From positions 1 to 34,574 of the forward strand of contig NTKD01000012.1 in NCBI GenBank assembly GCA_002457275.1: a DNA stretch of 34,574 nucleotides, given 5' to 3'. This document shows, in pieces, positions 33,383 to 34,574 of the stretch (positions are counted from its first letter, which is position 1; each line of letters begins with the position of its first letter). The translations under genes were made by a program, and so were the position numbers. Below the pieces are notes generated by a model. That model was not told the DNA's origin. It saw nothing but the letters and a program-made list of their open reading frames with translations, and did no database searches. The stretch comes from OM182 bacterium MED-G24. Its GTDB lineage: Bacteria; Pseudomonadota; Gammaproteobacteria; Pseudomonadales; Azotimanducaceae.

Positions 33383-34549
33383 TCACGTCTCCTGCATTGT
33401 GGAATGCGGAGAACCGTACCACATAAAACGGTGGCCCTGCTGTTCGATGTATGTCCGGATGCGTCGTGCAGCCTGGCCATCCCCGTAGGGATTGTGAGCG
33501 TGGCTCATCGTTTCATAGGCAGCCTCATCTTCGAGCAGTTTTCTGACGCGTGAACAGATCAGTGCCACATCGGTTCCAACCAGCTCAACAGTCCCGGCTT
33601 CCAAAGCTTCCGGTCGTTCGGTGGCGTCGCGCATCACGAGGACCGGCTTACCCAGTGAAGGGGCTTCCTCCTGGATGCCCCCTGAATCCGTCAATACGAT
33701 ATGTGATCGCATCATCAGGTACACAAACGGCAAATAGTCCTGCGGTTCAATCAGGTAAACATTATCGGTGTCCGCAAGTCGGCGGTAGACCGGCTCCTGG
33801 ACATTGGGATTCAGATGCACCGGATACACAATCTGGACGTTTTTCATCGCATCCAGTTGGATGAGTGCATCACAGATGCGTTCGAATCCGTCACCAAAGC
33901 TCTCGCGTCGGTGTCCTGTCACCAGGATGAGTTGTTTGCCTGCATCCAGAAAGGGAAACTGTGAAGCCAGCTGCGTGTTGAGGTCGGCATCGTTTTCAAT
34001 CCGCTCAGTGACTGAAAGTAGAGCATCGACCACAGTGTTCCCCGTGACCAGCACTCTCTCTTCCGAAACGCCCTCCCGGCGAAGATTTTGAGCTGCACCT
34101 TCGGTTGGTGCAAAGTGAACGTTGGCAAGCGCACCCGTGAGTTTTCTGTTCGCTTCCTCTGGCCATGGAGAGTAAAGGTTGCCGGTGCGGAGACCTGCTT
34201 CAACATGACCAACCCGAATTTGATGGTGGTATGCAGCGAGCGAGGTCGCAAACGTTGTACTGGTGTCGCCATGGACAAGCACCAGGTCTGGCGGGAAGTC
34301 CTCAAACACTGATTCCAGGCCCACGAGTACGGATGAGACAATACCGTTCAGAGACTGACCCGGTTTCATGATGTTCAGATCGTAGGCAGGCGCAATGTCG
34401 AACAGCTGCAGCACCTGATCCAGCATCTCACGATGCTGCGCCGTGACACAGACACGTACGTCAATATCGGCGGCTGATTGAAGTGAGAGCACCACCGGTG
34501 CCATTTTTATCGCCTCAGGGCGTGTCCCAAAGACACAGAGCACCTTCAT
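33383..34549 (-). CDS. wecB: UDP-N-acetylglucosamine 2-epimerase (non-hydrolysing)
   Basis: 388 residues. The family pattern is complete: [12 protein letters not shown] near the N terminus, HGDTSTTFA (about 93-101), [18 protein letters not shown] (about 114-131), HRRESFG (about 213-219), and [17 protein letters not shown] near 290-306. The enzyme interconverts UDP-GlcNAc and UDP-ManNAc in the cytoplasm, supplying ManNAc derivatives for surface polysaccharides. Start ATG 34549 lies 25 bases before the window edge, so its upstream partner is not visible. The SDR gene begins right after it; whether that SDR acts on a sugar nucleotide is unknown. Confidence 0.95.
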   Translation of the reverse strand: MKVLCVFGTRPEAIKMAPVVLSLQSAADIDVRVCVTAQHREMLDQVLQLFDIAPAYDLNIMKPGQSLNGIVSSVLVGLESVFEDFPPDLVLVHGDTSTTFATSLAAYHHQIRVGHVEAGLRTGNLYSPWPEEANRKLTGALANVHFAPTEGAAQNLRREGVSEERVLVTGNTVVDALLSVTERIENDADLNTQLASQFPFLDAGKQLILVTGHRRESFGDGFERICDALIQLDAMKNVQIVYPVHLNPNVQEPVYRRLADTDNVYLIEPQDYLPFVYLMMRSHIVLTDSGGIQEEAPSLGKPVLVMRDATERPEALEAGTVELVGTDVALICSRVRKLLEDEAAYETMSHAHNPYGDGQAARRIRTYIEQQGHRFMWYGSPHSTMQET

Positions 34550-34574
34550 GATGAGGATTTCCGTTCACAAAACC

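Noticed and set aside
1-34574. CRISPR array, prophage or insertion sequence
   Set aside because: No regularly spaced repeats, phage structural or integrase genes, or transposase motifs were found.

Overview
The window looks like chromosome from an uncultured gammaproteobacterium with a moderately high GC content (judged by eye). The strongest taxonomic clues are the overlapping cmoA-cmoB pair, a Lon protease of the usual proteobacterial layout, a tRNA-Arg with an encoded CCA end, and the mix of CoA-transferase, SDR, phytanoyl-CoA-dioxygenase-like, GMC and deazaflavin-type oxidoreductase genes common in marine or host-associated Gammaproteobacteria. There is no sign of phage, plasmid, CRISPR or intact insertion sequence.

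Layout. 1-2319: 3' end of a PhyH-type dioxygenase, a 15-bp tandem repeat, an SDR facing away from a Ddn-family protein, then a DUF4124-like secreted gene broken by a stop. 2357-4667: tRNA-Arg(TCG), a small hypothetical gene, and a class III CoA-transferase overlapping a YfcE-like phosphoesterase. 4687-8950 (minus strand): Lon, an SbcD-like phosphoesterase with a small upstream gene, and an HNH nuclease. 9173-14630 (plus): cmoA-cmoB for wobble-uridine modification, then a MoxR-type AAA+ ATPase with a VWA partner. 14875-18868: a large subtilisin-like lipoprotein converging on an alpha/beta hydrolase. 18945-22295: an AraC-VOC fusion (frameshifted) divergent from a CmcJ/NvfI-type oxygenase and an acyl-CoA synthetase. 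22378-23810: two broken genes for exported proteins. 24082-27506: SDR plus broken ABM-domain gene, divergent from a GMC oxidoreductase and its subunit-3 partner. 27622-29598: a two-gene CsgG-like/FlgT-like operon with several lesions. 29718-34549: PhyH-family protein with an extra N-terminal domain, three SDR or sugar genes, remnants of two ABC transporters, and UDP-GlcNAc 2-epimerase.

How the genes work together. Housekeeping modules (Lon, CmoAB, tRNA, WecB) are intact. Much of the rest reads as small-molecule oxidation and CoA-dependent catabolism of unknown substrates (CoA-transferase, acyl-CoA synthetase, SDRs, GMC pair, PhyH and CmcJ-like oxygenases). The most notable overall pattern is that about ten reading-frame lesions are clustered in exported or accessory genes, while long cytoplasmic genes nearby are clean. 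This suggests either active gene loss, as in a host-associated lineage, or consensus errors in the assembly; only reads can decide.

The best candidates for little-described biology are the AraC-VOC/CmcJ/acyl-CoA-synthetase locus, the MoxR-VWA pair with an altered Walker B motif, the PhyH protein with a sterol-carrier-like N-terminal part, and the decaying CsgG-like operon.
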